Below are positions 1 through 9,163 of a stretch of DNA of 49,184 nt, one piece after another; the stretch's first letter is position 1; every line of letters starts with the position of its first letter. Below the pieces are notes generated by a model that made no database searches, was not told the DNA's origin, and was given only the letters and a program-made list of their open reading frames with translations. The stretch lies in NCBI RefSeq assembly GCF_020164485.1, contig NZ_JAIQZA010000033.1, forward strand, positions 1-49,184, given 5' to 3'. The DNA is from Salegentibacter tibetensis. GTDB taxonomy: Bacteria > Bacteroidota > Bacteroidia > Flavobacteriales > Flavobacteriaceae. The translations under genes and the position numbers were made by a program.

Positions 1-80
1 TCAAATGACTGACTGTGTGTGAGCCTTTTCGTTGATAACTCATAGCTCGAAAATATAGATTTTTTCGCAATACTAAAGTG

Positions 81-116
81 CTGCAATAAAATTGCAGGGT
101 TTAAATCCCTTTTTTG
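81..116 (+). terminator. possible terminator-like double hairpin
   Basis: A perfect 7-bp stem (CTGCAAT, loop AAA, ATTGCAG) is followed at once by the palindrome GGGTTTAAATCCC and six T residues. On the plus strand this looks like a terminator for a gene ending before the window. It also lies just beyond the 3' end of the heme oxygenase gene on the other strand. The GGG/CCC stem is short, so the call is tentative. Confidence 0.35.
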
Positions 117-163
117 AGACCAATAAAATGCGGGAAGAAACAAGACCGGAAAATAAATGAAAA

Positions 164-730
164 TTAATCTTGTTGAGGAACTACTGAGGTTTCCCTAAAA
201 ACAAGACCAAAAAATTTAAAGGTTTCCTGTGCTTTTTTTGAAGCTTCAGCAACTTGAGTTTCGTTGAAATCTTCTGCTTTGAGTTCTTTTACAAATTTAT
301 TCCAGGATTTTACACCCTCGCGATCGCCATTAAAGAAATGCGGATTAGCAATATTTTCCAATTCAGGACAATTTGGAATTTCTTTAGAAATATACATTCC
401 ACCTAGAGCAGAGCCTAAAACAACATAAGCTGCCCCCAGGGCTTCCTCGTAAGAGCCTATCTTAAATTTATCCTGAAATTCTTTGAAAATTGAAGTATCA
501 ACATTTAAATTTTCCAGGTCCTGCGCGAGTTGATGGTTTTTATCAGATTTATAGGAAGGGATGAATTTTGAAATTTCAGCCTCGGTAATTTTATAGGCGA
601 TATAGTTTTGAAGAAGCAGGAGCTTATAGTCCTCCAGGCTTATCTCGTGTGAAATAATCTTCCCGGCCAGGTTTTCTTTCTCCAGCTCTTCGTGAAGTTT
701 TTTCGTGGAATTTCTAAGCTTAGTCAGCAT
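164..730 (-). CDS. biliverdin-producing heme oxygenase-like protein
   Basis: Predicted cytosolic all-helical heme oxygenase of 188 residues, which would open heme to biliverdin, CO and iron. Seen in the sequence: a candidate proximal heme ligand His13 in KKLHEEL, and the distal-helix glycine motif LGSALGG near residues 105-112, typical of the bacterial BphO/HemO group; the length fits that group. It lies 182 bases downstream of, and on the same strand as, a large CheB-CheR-PAS histidine kinase. Flavobacterial BphO genes often sit beside a bacteriophytochrome that uses biliverdin, but the neighbouring kinase shows no phytochrome GAF/PHY module. Here the product may serve an unlinked photoreceptor or simply iron recovery. 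Family assignment is good; the physiological partner is inference. Confidence 0.85.
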   Translation of the reverse strand: MLTKLRNSTKKLHEELEKENLAGKIISHEISLEDYKLLLLQNYIAYKITEAEISKFIPSYKSDKNHQLAQDLENLNVDTSIFKEFQDKFKIGSYEEALGAAYVVLGSALGGMYISKEIPNCPELENIANPHFFNGDREGVKSWNKFVKELKAEDFNETQVAEASKKAQETFKFFGLVFRETSVVPQQD

Positions 731-912
731 CTTCTAAATTGAATTTACCTAAGTTATTTCTTGTTTTCTCAATATCCTCTCCAGGGAGATTTTAAATGTT
801 TGCGAATCTACCGCGAAAATGCGCTTTTCCAGTTAAATAAACGAGTTCTTTTTACAATTTCGAATATTCCTATATTGGTAGGATATGAAAGCTACCTGAA
901 GCTTAAACACGG

Positions 913-3900
913 CTAGGCTTTTAATTTAAAGTAAAAAGTACTACCTACTCCAACCTGGCTCTCTACCCAAATGGTTCCTTCGTGAAGTTGGACAATTTTC
1001 TCCACGTGTGCAAGACCAACTCCAGTACCTTCATTTTCATCAGTCTCTTTCACCCGATTAAAGATGGTGAAAATATTCTTTTTATCTTCTTCTGAAATTC
1101 CGTAGCCATTGTCCATTACAGAGAAAACCCAATAAGCTCCCTCCCTGAAAGAAGTAATACGAACATCTGGATTTCGCTCTTTTGGAGTATATTTTATCGC
1201 GTTACTAATAAGATTTTGAAAAAGAAGGCGTAATTCAACTTCGTGCCCCATAATTTTTGGAAGTGACCCTGCATTTACTTTTGCATTGGTGTCTTTAATT
1301 CTTTTACCAAGGTCATACTTTACAACTTCTACAATCTCTTTAGTATTCACCAGGCTTTTTTCTCCCTGGCGGCCAATTCGGGAATGTTCCAATAGAGCTT
1401 TTATTTGCTCTGAAAGACGGGTAGAGGCATCTTTAATGTATTTTACATAATCTTTACCTTTATCATCTAACTGGGATGCATACATTTTACCCAGCACATC
1501 ACTGCCAAATTTAATAGTTGAAAGCGGTTCCTGAAGATCGTGAGAACAAATAGAAACAAATTGTTCCAGGTCTTTATTAGCCCGTTCTAAATCGTCGTGC
1601 TGTTGCTTTAATTTCATTTCAGCTTGTTTTAGCGCCAAAATATCAACACAGGTATATCTAATAGTTACAATCTTACCGTCTAAATCTTTTTCTGCAGTGG
1701 CATTTAGAATTACAGGAAGCAGATCTCCCGAAGCCGTTAGCATATCCTGCTCCAAATTAACTATGGCCCCGGTCTCTTTAAACTCTTTATTAGATTTTAG
1801 AGCTTTAAGTTGTGATTCTTCGTTATAAAGGTCAAAGACCGGTTTGTTAATTAAATCATCCTTGGATTCATAACCCAATCTGGTAACCGCCATTTCATTG
1901 CATTGTACAATGAGTTGAGTTTGTGGATCTACACTAATATGAATTACCGGGTCTTCTTCGTAGAAAGATTTAAAACGTTTTTCACTGGCTATCAATCTCT
2001 CTTTAGATTTTTGTAACAAACCAACATCTATAAACGTAATTACCACCCCGCTTATTTTCTCATTAGAATCAACATAAGGAGAAATCCTTCTCAGATAATA
2101 AGAACCATCTTTGGTCATTACCTGTTTTTCCAGGATCTTACCTGTCCTAAGAACCCTTTTACAACGGGTAATAAGATTGCTTTTTCCCATACTGGAAGTA
2201 AAATGCTCTATAGGCCTGCCTTCATCTGAATCAATTAAATTAAAGTGTCTCTGAATTGCAGGTGTAAACTTTCTAATTCTCAACTCTCTATCCAGGAAAA
2301 TCACCCCAATTTCGGTACTTTCCAGCATATTGGTCATATCGGCATTCAGGGCAGCGAGATCTTCTACTTTTTGAAGGTTTTCAGCATTAACTGTGTTGAT
2401 TTCTTCGTTTACGCTTTGCAGCTCCTCATTAGTACTTTGCAGCTCCTCGTTAGATGCCAGTAATTCTTCATTGGCAGCCTGCAATTCTTCGTTACTGTTT
2501 TCAATCTCTTCTATTGAAGTTTGTAGCTCTTCTTTAGTCTCTTTAAGCTCTTCCTCAAGATCTGCAACATATTCTTTAGTGCGACTGCTAAGGGTAAGTT
2601 TACCAAGGGTTTTAACCTCTTTGAGGTTTACTTCTTTCTCGATAAAAGTAATTACAAAATTGGCGCCGCTATCTTCAATACTTTGACCATAAGGTTTCAC
2701 TATAATATCTACCGACTTTTGCTCACCCTGATGCTCGAAAGAAGCATCCTTATATCTAAGTTTTTCGTTATCTTTTTTTACCTTTTTTAAGGTACTTTGA
2801 ATAATGTCTTTCAAATCGGTTCCCAGCATATCCAATAAATTCACTGAAAAACCGCTAACCGGTAAATTGGCATATTTTCTAAATTCCCCTACTGCCTGTA
2901 AAATATTAAAGTCTTTATCTACAAATACGCTGGCACCGCCAAAAGTATCCAGGATTGTTTCGTTAAGTTCTTCGGTAAGTTTATTCTTTATGGGATTTGA
3001 GGATTTTCTATAGGTAAGCTGTTGAACTTCCCTTGGTTCTGATGATAATCTATTAGAAACGCTTGCCTGAGAAACATTGGATTTTAAACGCGTACTGGTA
3101 TTTTCGTTCTGAAAAATTTTAGCTGCACGATTTATTACTTTTAAGTTGTTTTTCTGAGAAGACACATTCTCACTGGTGCCAAGAACTAAAATTCCCCCAG
3201 TTTTTAACGCATATTGTAAAAAATTTAAAGCCTTATTCTGAATTCCGGGTTGAAAATAAATCAATAAGTTACGGCAGGCCACCATATCCATATTACTGAA
3301 AGGTGGGTTTTTAATGATATTATGTCTTGAAAAAACCACCATCCGGCGCATCCTATCTATCACTTCGTAACCATCGGGCATACTGATGAAATATTTCAAA
3401 AGCAATTCTGAATCAATATCTGCAACAATACTTTCGGGATAAAATCCTTTACTGGCAATTTCAAGGTGTTTTTGTGAAATATCTGTTGCGAAAATCTTTA
3501 GGTCTATATTTTTTTTCTGGCGCTCAATTTCTTCGTTAACAATCATCGCAAAAGAAAAGGCTTCTTCACCACTACTACAGGCAACATCCCATAGTTTTAG
3601 AACGTCTCCATCTTTTTTCTTGTCTACCAGCTTTGGTATTACTTCTTTCTTAAGTACTTTCCATACTTTTTCGTCCCTGAAAAATTTGGTGACTCCAATT
3701 AAAAATTCACGATGTAGTATTTCTGCTTCTTCATCGTTTTTAATTATAAATTGATAATATTCTGAAATACTTTTGCATTTACAAACGTTCACCCTTCTGG
3801 CAATTCTTCGGGCCAGTGTCGCGTGCTTATATTCTCTGAAATCAAGACCGGTTTTCTCATCTATAAAGCGAAGAATTTTCATTAATTCGCTTTCATTATA

Positions 3901-4554
3901 ATTAATATCCCCGTCTTTGAAATGAAAAACCGCAGGCGACTCTATAAAACTTCTAAGTTCCTGAGCCATTTTAGAAACCGGTAAAATATAATCTACCATA
4001 CCGGTATTAATTGCACTGTGTGGCATCCCATCAAATTTAGCTTCGTCAGGATCCTGAACCATAATCATTCCATTACGCTCTTTTATTGCCCTTACTCCCC
4101 GGGTCCCATCGCTCCCGGTTCCACTTAAAATTACTCCAATGGCATCTTCCTTTCGCTCCCTGGAAAGTGCTTCAAAGAACATATCTATAGGAAGGTTTAA
4201 ACCTGGCCTTTTCGGTTTTTCTATAAGGTGAAGCTGATTATCTTCAAAAGTTAAATTGTTGACCGGTGGGATTAAGTAAATATGTCCTTGTTTGATGGTT
4301 GTGCGATCTTTAATCTCACGTATGGGCAGATTTGTATTTTTTTTAAGTAGCTCTGCCATCATGCTTTTATGGTCTGGGGAAAGATGCTGAATAACTACAT
4401 ATGCGTTTTTATCGGTTTCGTCTATGCCTTCAAAAAAAGCCTTGAGAGCTTCCAGCCCACCGGCGCTTGCGCCTACCGCAATCACGCGAGGCTCTTCAGT
4501 TTTAAGCTTAGTTTCCAGCTCCGATTTAGAAGGGTAGTTATTTACTTTTGTCAT
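913..4554 (-). CDS. CheB-CheR-PAS hybrid sensor histidine kinase
   Basis: A 1213-residue multidomain signalling protein. In order: CheB methylesterase (about 20-200) with the likely catalytic set Ser30 (GASAGG), His57 (VIQHLSPDH) and Asp149 (GTGSDG); CheR methyltransferase (about 215-480) with the SAM-site motif [11 protein letters not shown] and CRNLLIYF; a Glu-rich coiled coil with repeated ELQ-NEEL units (about 665-735); two PAS domains (about 745-985); a HisKA domain with phospho-acceptor His1005 (SHDLQEP); and a HATPase domain with the N box (NLISNAIKY) and G boxes (DNGYGI, GTGVGL). CheB has no N-terminal receiver domain. No chemoreceptor, CheA or CheW gene is nearby, so a role in classical chemotaxis is unlikely. 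The family is widespread in Bacteroidota and usually of unknown stimulus. The heme oxygenase gene follows on the same strand. Confidence 0.93.
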   Translation of the reverse strand: MTKVNNYPSKSELETKLKTEEPRVIAVGASAGGLEALKAFFEGIDETDKNAYVVIQHLSPDHKSMMAELLKKNTNLPIREIKDRTTIKQGHIYLIPPVNNLTFEDNQLHLIEKPKRPGLNLPIDMFFEALSRERKEDAIGVILSGTGSDGTRGVRAIKERNGMIMVQDPDEAKFDGMPHSAINTGMVDYILPVSKMAQELRSFIESPAVFHFKDGDINYNESELMKILRFIDEKTGLDFREYKHATLARRIARRVNVCKCKSISEYYQFIIKNDEEAEILHREFLIGVTKFFRDEKVWKVLKKEVIPKLVDKKKDGDVLKLWDVACSSGEEAFSFAMIVNEEIERQKKNIDLKIFATDISQKHLEIASKGFYPESIVADIDSELLLKYFISMPDGYEVIDRMRRMVVFSRHNIIKNPPFSNMDMVACRNLLIYFQPGIQNKALNFLQYALKTGGILVLGTSENVSSQKNNLKVINRAAKIFQNENTSTRLKSNVSQASVSNRLSSEPREVQQLTYRKSSNPIKNKLTEELNETILDTFGGASVFVDKDFNILQAVGEFRKYANLPVSGFSVNLLDMLGTDLKDIIQSTLKKVKKDNEKLRYKDASFEHQGEQKSVDIIVKPYGQSIEDSGANFVITFIEKEVNLKEVKTLGKLTLSSRTKEYVADLEEELKETKEELQTSIEEIENSNEELQAANEELLASNEELQSTNEELQSVNEEINTVNAENLQKVEDLAALNADMTNMLESTEIGVIFLDRELRIRKFTPAIQRHFNLIDSDEGRPIEHFTSSMGKSNLITRCKRVLRTGKILEKQVMTKDGSYYLRRISPYVDSNEKISGVVITFIDVGLLQKSKERLIASEKRFKSFYEEDPVIHISVDPQTQLIVQCNEMAVTRLGYESKDDLINKPVFDLYNEESQLKALKSNKEFKETGAIVNLEQDMLTASGDLLPVILNATAEKDLDGKIVTIRYTCVDILALKQAEMKLKQQHDDLERANKDLEQFVSICSHDLQEPLSTIKFGSDVLGKMYASQLDDKGKDYVKYIKDASTRLSEQIKALLEHSRIGRQGEKSLVNTKEIVEVVKYDLGKRIKDTNAKVNAGSLPKIMGHEVELRLLFQNLISNAIKYTPKERNPDVRITSFREGAYWVFSVMDNGYGISEEDKKNIFTIFNRVKETDENEGTGVGLAHVEKIVQLHEGTIWVESQVGVGSTFYFKLKA

Positions 4555-4635
4555 TTAGGAATGATTAAGTCAGTCTTTAGAGAATATTAAAAAAGCAAGC
4601 ACCAAAATTAAAGGTTAAATCTTCAAATTGTGGAC

Positions 4636-4818
4636 TCATTTGCCATTTATAATAACAGAATCTCCATAATGATGGAAATTACCCATTTTACAATTCTTAA
4701 TTTTAGATTTCAAAGCTTTGAAATTATCACTTTCTTCAAATAGCTTATAAAAATACTTTTTCGAACTCTTTTTAGCCGGAAACTTCCCTCGGTCTAACTT
4801 TCTAATTCCCAGCTTCAA
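4636..4818 (-). CDS. small basic hypothetical protein (60 aa)
   Basis: An open frame for a Lys-rich 60-residue protein, not recognised. The C-terminal part (MGNFHHYGDSVIINGK) is less basic than the rest. Its ATG lies only seven bases from a palindromic Crp/Fnr-like box that appears to serve the opposite direction, so no promoter for this frame is obvious. It sits 81 bases upstream of the CheB-CheR kinase on the same strand. It may be a genuine small gene or chance. Confidence 0.3.
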   Translation of the reverse strand: MKLGIRKLDRGKFPAKKSSKKYFYKLFEESDNFKALKSKIKNCKMGNFHHYGDSVIINGK

Positions 4819-4824
4819 TTAAAC

Positions 4825-4867
4825 TGATATATATCATTCCTATTAAAGACTTCTCAACCTAAATTTA
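4825..4867 (+). promoter_or_regulatory. Crp/Fnr-like box and -7 element upstream of the mla operon
   Basis: AACTGAT ATAT ATCAT contains a perfect TGAT-N4-ATCA palindrome at 4825-4836. Exactly 24 bases later comes TAAATTTA (4860-4867), a 7/8 match to the Bacteroidota -7 element TAnnTTTG. The same arrangement recurs upstream of the TerB-like, hsp20 and universal stress genes. That places the box near -41, as in class II activation. Target assignment to mlaE, about 95 bases downstream, is inference. Confidence 0.55.
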
Positions 4868-4890
4868 CTTGCAATGTGAGGTTTAAAATG

Positions 4891-4920
4891 ATTCGAAAAT
4901 ACTTCGGAGTATTTTCGAAT
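4891..4920 (+). other. strong 5'-UTR hairpin before mlaE
   Basis: ATTCGAAAATACT, loop TCGG, AGTATTTTCGAAT: a perfect 13-bp stem. It would lie about 15-45 bases inside the transcript predicted from the upstream -7 element and ends 42 bases before the mlaE ATG. No T-tract follows, so it is not a standard terminator. It may protect the mRNA 5' end, bind a regulator, or control readthrough. Confidence 0.5.
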
Positions 4921-4962
4921 GCTTTCAGGTAACAGCTCTTATAGCTAATAGAATATTTCAAT

Positions 4963-5742
4963 ATGAAATTTTTGTCCTCTTATCAACAAGGTTTTAATTC
5001 CTTTTTCATTGAAATTGGGGAAATGGGAAATTTTATGGGACGGTATTTTCGGGAACTTTTTAGCAGGCCCTTTGAATTTAGGGAATTCCTGAATCAATGT
5101 TACCAGATGGGCAATAAGTCTTTGCTTCTGGTAAGTGTTACCGGGTTTATTTTAGGACTGGTATTTACCCTCCAGTCCAGACCCACATTAATGGAGTTTG
5201 GTGCGGTTTCCTGGATGCCTTCTATGATAAGTATTTCTATTGTTAGAGAAATTGGGCCGGTAATGATTGCACTTATATGTGCCGGACGAATTGGCTCCAG
5301 TATTGGCGCCGAATTAGGTTCCATGAAGGTTACGGAACAAATAGATGCAATGGAAGTTTCAGGGACAAATCCGTTTAAATTCCTGGTAGTTACCAGGGTT
5401 TTAGCGGCAACATGTATGCTGCCAATACTTGTTATAATCGGTGATTTTGTGGCTCTAATAGGTTCTGCAATTATAGAAAATTCGAAAGGCGATGTTTCCT
5501 TTACGCTGTATTTTAACCAGGTATTTGAGGCCCTGGAATTTACTGATCTAATTCCCGCTACTGTAAAAACTTTTTTCTTTGGTTTTGCTATTGGCCTGGT
5601 GGGTTGTTTTAAAGGATATAACAGCAAAAAAGGAACCGCCGGGGTGGGTAAAGCCTCAAATTCGGCAGTGGTTTTCACCTCCATGCTGATATTCGTTCTG
5701 GATTTTATTGCAGTTTTTATTACTGATATTTTTTACAACTAA
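4963..5742 (+). CDS. mlaE: MlaE-type ABC transporter permease
   Basis: Inner-membrane permease of an MCE-type phospholipid transporter that moves lipids between inner and outer membranes. The 259-residue protein has an amphipathic N-terminus and about five hydrophobic segments. It carries the family's conserved central block (REIGPVMIALICAGRIGSSIGAE, about residues 90-112) and a following EQIDAMEVSGTNPF motif typical of MlaE/YrbE. It is the first of four plus-strand genes; the ATPase begins two bases after its stop, so the genes are surely co-transcribed. A strong hairpin and a Crp/Fnr-like box lie upstream. The family is secure; the direction of lipid transport cannot be read from sequence. 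Confidence 0.93.
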   Translation: MKFLSSYQQGFNSFFIEIGEMGNFMGRYFRELFSRPFEFREFLNQCYQMGNKSLLLVSVTGFILGLVFTLQSRPTLMEFGAVSWMPSMISISIVREIGPVMIALICAGRIGSSIGAELGSMKVTEQIDAMEVSGTNPFKFLVVTRVLAATCMLPILVIIGDFVALIGSAIIENSKGDVSFTLYFNQVFEALEFTDLIPATVKTFFFGFAIGLVGCFKGYNSKKGTAGVGKASNSAVVFTSMLIFVLDFIAVFITDIFYN

Positions 5743-5744
5743 AG

Positions 5745-6476
5745 ATGGAAAACAAAGCTGTAATAGAGATAAAGGATTTATATAAAAGTTTTGGGGATCT
5801 TGAAGTACTAAAGGATTTCAATTTAAATCTTTTTAAAGGAGAAAACCTGGTTTTAATGGGCAGATCGGGTTCTGGAAAATCTGTGATGATAAAATGCCTG
5901 GTAGGTTTAATGGGGTTTGATAAGGGCAGCATTAAAGTTTTAGGTAATGACATTTCTAAAATGAAGCAAAATGAACTGGACCAAGTAAGAACCGATATAG
6001 GTTTTTTGTTTCAGGGCAGCGCCCTGTACGATTCTATGACGGTGAGGGAAAACTTAGAATTTCCACTAAGAAGACATCGAAAAAACTCTGAAACTAAAAC
6101 TGAAGCGCTTGTAAAAGAAGCACTTGAAAATGTAGGTTTACCGCAAGCTATAGATCTAATGCCTGCTGAACTTTCGGGAGGAATGCAACGCAGAATTGCT
6201 TTAGCAAGAGCACTAATTTTAAAACCAAAGATCATTATTTATGACGAACCTACTACCGGCCTGGACCCTATTACAGCAAAAGAGATTATTTTATTAATGA
6301 TGAACATACAGAAAAAATATGAAACCTCATCCCTTATAATTACTCATGATGTAGATTGTGCGAGGGTAATTTCAAATAGAATAATTTTATTACTTGACGG
6401 AAAAGATTATGCCGAAGGAAGCTTTAACGATCTGGCGGCATCTGGTGATCCAAAAATTAAAGCATTTTTTAAATAG
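5745..6476 (+). CDS. mlaF: MlaF-type ABC transporter ATP-binding protein
   Basis: Cytoplasmic ATPase (243 residues) that powers the MlaE permease. It shows Walker A GRSGSGKS (about 39-46), a Q-loop within FLFQGSALYDSMTV, the ABC signature LSGGMQRR (about 143-150), Walker B IIIYDEPTTGLDP (about 164-176) and the switch His in ITHD. The Q-loop segment FQ-SALYDSMTVREN is characteristic of MlaF rather than of other importers. It starts two bases after mlaE and ends eight bases before mlaD. Confidence 0.93.
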   Translation: MENKAVIEIKDLYKSFGDLEVLKDFNLNLFKGENLVLMGRSGSGKSVMIKCLVGLMGFDKGSIKVLGNDISKMKQNELDQVRTDIGFLFQGSALYDSMTVRENLEFPLRRHRKNSETKTEALVKEALENVGLPQAIDLMPAELSGGMQRRIALARALILKPKIIIYDEPTTGLDPITAKEIILLMMNIQKKYETSSLIITHDVDCARVISNRIILLLDGKDYAEGSFNDLAASGDPKIKAFFK

Positions 6477-6483
6477 TATAGTT

Positions 6484-7473
6484 ATGAAATCAAATTCCGG
6501 CCGAAATCTAAAACTTGGAATTCTCATTGTCTCCGGGCTCATCGTCTTTACGTTGGGGGTCTATTTCATTGGAAATAAGCAAAACCTGTTCGGGGATTCT
6601 ATTTTGGTAAGTTCAGTATTTAAGAACGTAAATGGCTTGCAGTCTGGCAATAATGTACGTTACTCCGGCGTAAACGTAGGAACTGTAAAAAATATCAAGT
6701 TTTTAAACGATACTGCAATTTGCGTAGATATGCTTATAAACCGGGAAACAGGAAGCCTAATAAAATTTAATTCCCTGGCAACCATAAATTCTGATGGATT
6801 AGTAGGAAGTATGGTCTTAAATATTTTACCCCCAGATAAAGCACCTTCCAGGACTATTGAAGAAGGTGATACGCTTGCCTCGCTTAGCCAGATTGCCACA
6901 GCCGATATGCTTAATACCCTGAACAAAACCAATGAAAATGCAGCGCTTTTAACCGAAGATCTCTTGAAGATTACCAATAGCATTAATGCAGGAGAAGGTG
7001 TTTTAGGTGATTTACTTAAAGATGAAGGTCTTGCAAAAAACATCCAGGAAAGTGCTGAAAATTTAAATCGAACTACTAATTCGGCAAAGGCCGGACTTGC
7101 AAAACTAAATGGTATTTTAAACACAATAGATTATGAGAATAGTGTGGCCGGTTTATTACTCAGCGACTCTACCGCCCAAAAAAGCTTTAGTACCATTATT
7201 GAGGATTTGCAGGCTACTTCTTTACAAATAAAAGAGATTAGTGCAGGTTTGGGACAATTTTCCAATACTTTAAATTCAGAAAAAGGTGCGCTTAATTATG
7301 TAGTTAAAGACACCAGTTTTGTGAATCATCTCGATCAAAGTATGCAAAATATTGAAGAGGCTACTTTTCGCTTTAATGAAAATATGGAAGCTTTAAAGCA
7401 TAACATTTTATTCCGCGGGTATTTTAGAAAACAAGAACGCCAAAAGGCCAGGATGAAAAAAGAGAATCAATAA
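6484..7473 (+). CDS. mlaD: MlaD/MCE-domain lipid-binding protein
   Basis: Periplasmic substrate-binding partner of MlaEF, anchored by a single N-terminal transmembrane helix (GILIVSGLIVFTLGVYFIG, about residues 12-30). An MCE domain follows (about 38-115) with the family pattern GLQSGNNVRYSGVNVGTV. The C-terminal two thirds is a long helical region rich in Asn, Leu and Glu. I chose the ATG at 6484 (329 residues): the longer frame from 6394 would overlap mlaF by 83 bases and add a sequence that lacks MCE character, whereas the chosen start puts the membrane anchor immediately at the N-terminus. The start lies eight bases after the mlaF stop. Confidence 0.9.
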   Translation: MKSNSGRNLKLGILIVSGLIVFTLGVYFIGNKQNLFGDSILVSSVFKNVNGLQSGNNVRYSGVNVGTVKNIKFLNDTAICVDMLINRETGSLIKFNSLATINSDGLVGSMVLNILPPDKAPSRTIEEGDTLASLSQIATADMLNTLNKTNENAALLTEDLLKITNSINAGEGVLGDLLKDEGLAKNIQESAENLNRTTNSAKAGLAKLNGILNTIDYENSVAGLLLSDSTAQKSFSTIIEDLQATSLQIKEISAGLGQFSNTLNSEKGALNYVVKDTSFVNHLDQSMQNIEEATFRFNENMEALKHNILFRGYFRKQERQKARMKKENQ

Positions 7474-7490
7474 TCTTTAAGTGGTTTACT

Positions 7491-7991
7491 ATGAAAATGG
7501 AACATCTGGAAGAGCGGATCAATGAATACAAAAGTTCGATAAAAACGGTGGTAAATAAAAGAATTACCTGGGAAAACAAAACCAAAGAACTTATTATTAC
7601 CACCTTAAAAAAAGCTGAATCTGCTTATTCCGTTGGGTGGAAAGTACAGGAATTGAAATGGATTCACACCAACGAAGCGGTAAATATTACGTTTGATTCT
7701 TTTCCTGCCGATCTTATAGATTTCACCAATAAAATCCCAACCTATCAATTTTTGCAAGGAGGCGCCCTTGTTTTTTCACAATTACATAATGGGGATGTAG
7801 AGGTATTTGTCACATTTCCCATTTTAGAAAATTGGATACTTCCAGAAAATGAAATTGTTGAGTTAGGTGTTTATTCACCAGGTGATATTACAGAAAAACT
7901 AATCGTAGAAAAAATAGATGAATTTTTAAAAGAAATGATTAAATGGGAAGTTCCTATTTTAAAAAACAAGCTTGGTTTTAAAACGCAATAA
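7491..7991 (+). CDS. hypothetical protein at the end of the mla operon
   Basis: A soluble 166-residue protein not recognised by family. It has no signal peptide or membrane segment. The N-terminal 40 residues look helical and charged; the centre alternates hydrophobic strands (VNITFDSFPADLIDF, LVFSQLHNGDVEVFVTF), and the end is helical (KIDEFLKEMIKWEVPIL). It follows mlaD by 17 bases and is probably co-transcribed. That position suggests a link to lipid transport or envelope homeostasis, but nothing in the protein shows a function. Confidence 0.75.
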   Translation: MKMEHLEERINEYKSSIKTVVNKRITWENKTKELIITTLKKAESAYSVGWKVQELKWIHTNEAVNITFDSFPADLIDFTNKIPTYQFLQGGALVFSQLHNGDVEVFVTFPILENWILPENEIVELGVYSPGDITEKLIVEKIDEFLKEMIKWEVPILKNKLGFKTQ

Positions 7992-8017
7992 AATAACCGA
8001 AGCTAAACAGACCTGAC

Positions 8018-8083
8018 ATAAGTTCGGGGCCTTCCTGCGAAAAGGGCAGGCAAGTCCAGGAGCTCCCGATATTTATTGGGATA
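8018..8083. repeat. intergenic palindromic repeat fragment
   Basis: Short inverted pieces (CCTTCCTGC/GGGCAGG and TCCCGATATTTATTGGGA) lie in the 179-base gap between the mla operon and the zinc-ribbon gene. Related motifs (GACCTGAC, TCCCGATAGCCATCGGGA) occur near 48940-49060. It looks like a degraded copy of a dispersed element. I see nothing else in the gap. Confidence 0.4.
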
Positions 8084-8170
8084 AATCTCAATTATCGCGT
8101 AAAAAAATCATATTCGAATTAGAGCTATTGGGTATTAATAGTCCAGATTAAAACTCATTCATTTAGATTG

Positions 8171-8434
8171 CTAAATATTCTCCAACCGCCATCTTTTTAA
8201 CTCGGGAAGTTTTTTTATGAGTTGCTGAGCTTCTTCCAGGCTTATATCTTCGTGCACTTCAGCCATCTCCAATAATTTCACCTCTAATTGATGCAAACTA
8301 AGAGACTTATCGGTGAAAGCTCCATCCTGATAGCAATCCCGACAATAATCGGTATTTACCGACCTATCCCGATTTGTAGCGGCAGTGGCTGTAGTAAACG
8401 GCCAACCACAACTTTGGCAAATTAGCGTATTCAT
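8171..8434 (-). CDS. zinc-ribbon domain protein
   Basis: An 87-residue protein whose N-terminus holds a four-cysteine zinc ribbon: Cys6 and Cys9 (CQSC) with Cys31 and Cys34 (CRDC). The context GWPF...YCRDCYQDGAF is typical of the 'putative zinc ribbon' family (Pfam zf-ribbon_2). The second half is helical and acidic. It follows the TerB-like gene by 57 bases on the same strand and probably shares its promoter with the Crp/Fnr-like box. The molecular role is unknown. Confidence 0.8.
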   Translation of the reverse strand: MNTLICQSCGWPFTTATAATNRDRSVNTDYCRDCYQDGAFTDKSLSLHQLEVKLLEMAEVHEDISLEEAQQLIKKLPELKRWRLENI

Positions 8435-8491
8435 AACCTTATTTTTATTAAAATATATCTAGAAATTTTGGTTAGTTATTTTTTGATTATC

Positions 8492-8902
8492 TCAAGTAGT
8501 AAGTAAAATTTTCAATTTTGAAAGCATAATGAGCTCAGATTTGTTTTTCCCTGCAAATGAAGCTGCAATAGCATCGGCAGTTTCCCAAATTAACTGATTG
8601 ATTTGAACGCTAAATAATCGCTCATTTTCCTTTTTATAGTCTTTAAACTCATTAAAAGCCCAATCTGCTTCCGGCTCATTTTCTTCCAGCCAATCAAAGA
8701 TCATTTCAATTTTATAGGCTTCATCAGTTCCGTATTCATCGGTTAAAGTGTCTATTGGTACCCATTTTTTCTGAACAAGTTCTTTTAAAGTTTTTATTTC
8801 TTCGGGGCGCACCACTTTATCTGATGACGCAATGGCATAGAAAAGCATCCCAATATTTTGGTAGAATTTTTCGGTGAGTACTTGTTTCTTAGAAAGTTCC
8901 AT
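8492..8902 (-). CDS. TerB-like (tellurite resistance family) protein
   Basis: A 136-residue all-helical cytosolic protein resembling the TerB/DjlA-N fold: the early segment IGMLFYAIASSDKVVRPEEIKTLKELV matches the acidic metal-binding helix pair of that family (S-D/D-G-x-E/I-x-P-E-E). Function is usually unknown outside ter operons, and no other ter gene is present here. It is divergent from the crp/fnr gene. On its own side, a perfect TGAT-N4-ATCA box and a TATCTTTA -7 element lie 50 and 19 bases upstream of the ATG. Confidence 0.7.
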   Translation of the reverse strand: MELSKKQVLTEKFYQNIGMLFYAIASSDKVVRPEEIKTLKELVQKKWVPIDTLTDEYGTDEAYKIEMIFDWLEENEPEADWAFNEFKDYKKENERLFSVQINQLIWETADAIAASFAGKNKSELIMLSKLKILLTT

Positions 8903-8920
8903 AATATAATTTTCACCCTT

Positions 8921-8963
8921 TAAAGATAAGTCTCAGACGATTAGCTAAAAATGATAAAAATCA
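8921..8963 (-). promoter_or_regulatory. Crp/Fnr-like box and -7 element of the TerB-like gene
   Basis: Read on the minus strand: AACTGAT TTTT ATCAT (TGAT-N4-ATCA at 8963-8952), then 24 bases later TATCTTTA (8928-8921), 7/8 to TAnnTTTG. Spacing and upstream half-site are identical to those before hsp20 and the universal stress operon. Confidence 0.6.
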
Positions 8964-9014
8964 GTTTTCAGGAAGAAATCCTACCAATTCAGACACATTA
9001 CTAAATTTCATAAA

Positions 9015-9062
9015 ACTGATTTTCAACGTTTTATAATTTTATAAATTTTAAAAATTACTTTG
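9015..9062 (+). promoter_or_regulatory. half-conserved Crp/Fnr-like box upstream of the crp/fnr gene
   Basis: AACTGAT TTTC AACG keeps the invariant upstream half and the TTTC spacer seen at hsp20 and usp, but the downstream half is lost. A TTACTTTG sequence (9055-9062, 7/8 to TAnnTTTG) lies 26 bases beyond it rather than 24. It could give weak autoregulation of the regulator. Confidence 0.35.
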
Positions 9063-9163
9063 TATATTTAAGTATTGCAAAAAGCATTTCTCCCCTTCTC
9101 CCCCCACTAGAGATGTAAAGCAATCCCCAATTATCTTATTTATTAATTTAAATTTCTCCAGAG

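Noticed and set aside
6394-6483. Upstream extension of MlaD by 30 residues
   Set aside because: It overlaps mlaF extensively; the ATG at 6484 lies just after the mlaF stop and places the membrane anchor at the N-terminus.
8590-8605. AACTGAT-TGAT-TTGA as another Crp/Fnr-like box
   Set aside because: It lies inside the TerB-like coding region and its downstream half does not match.
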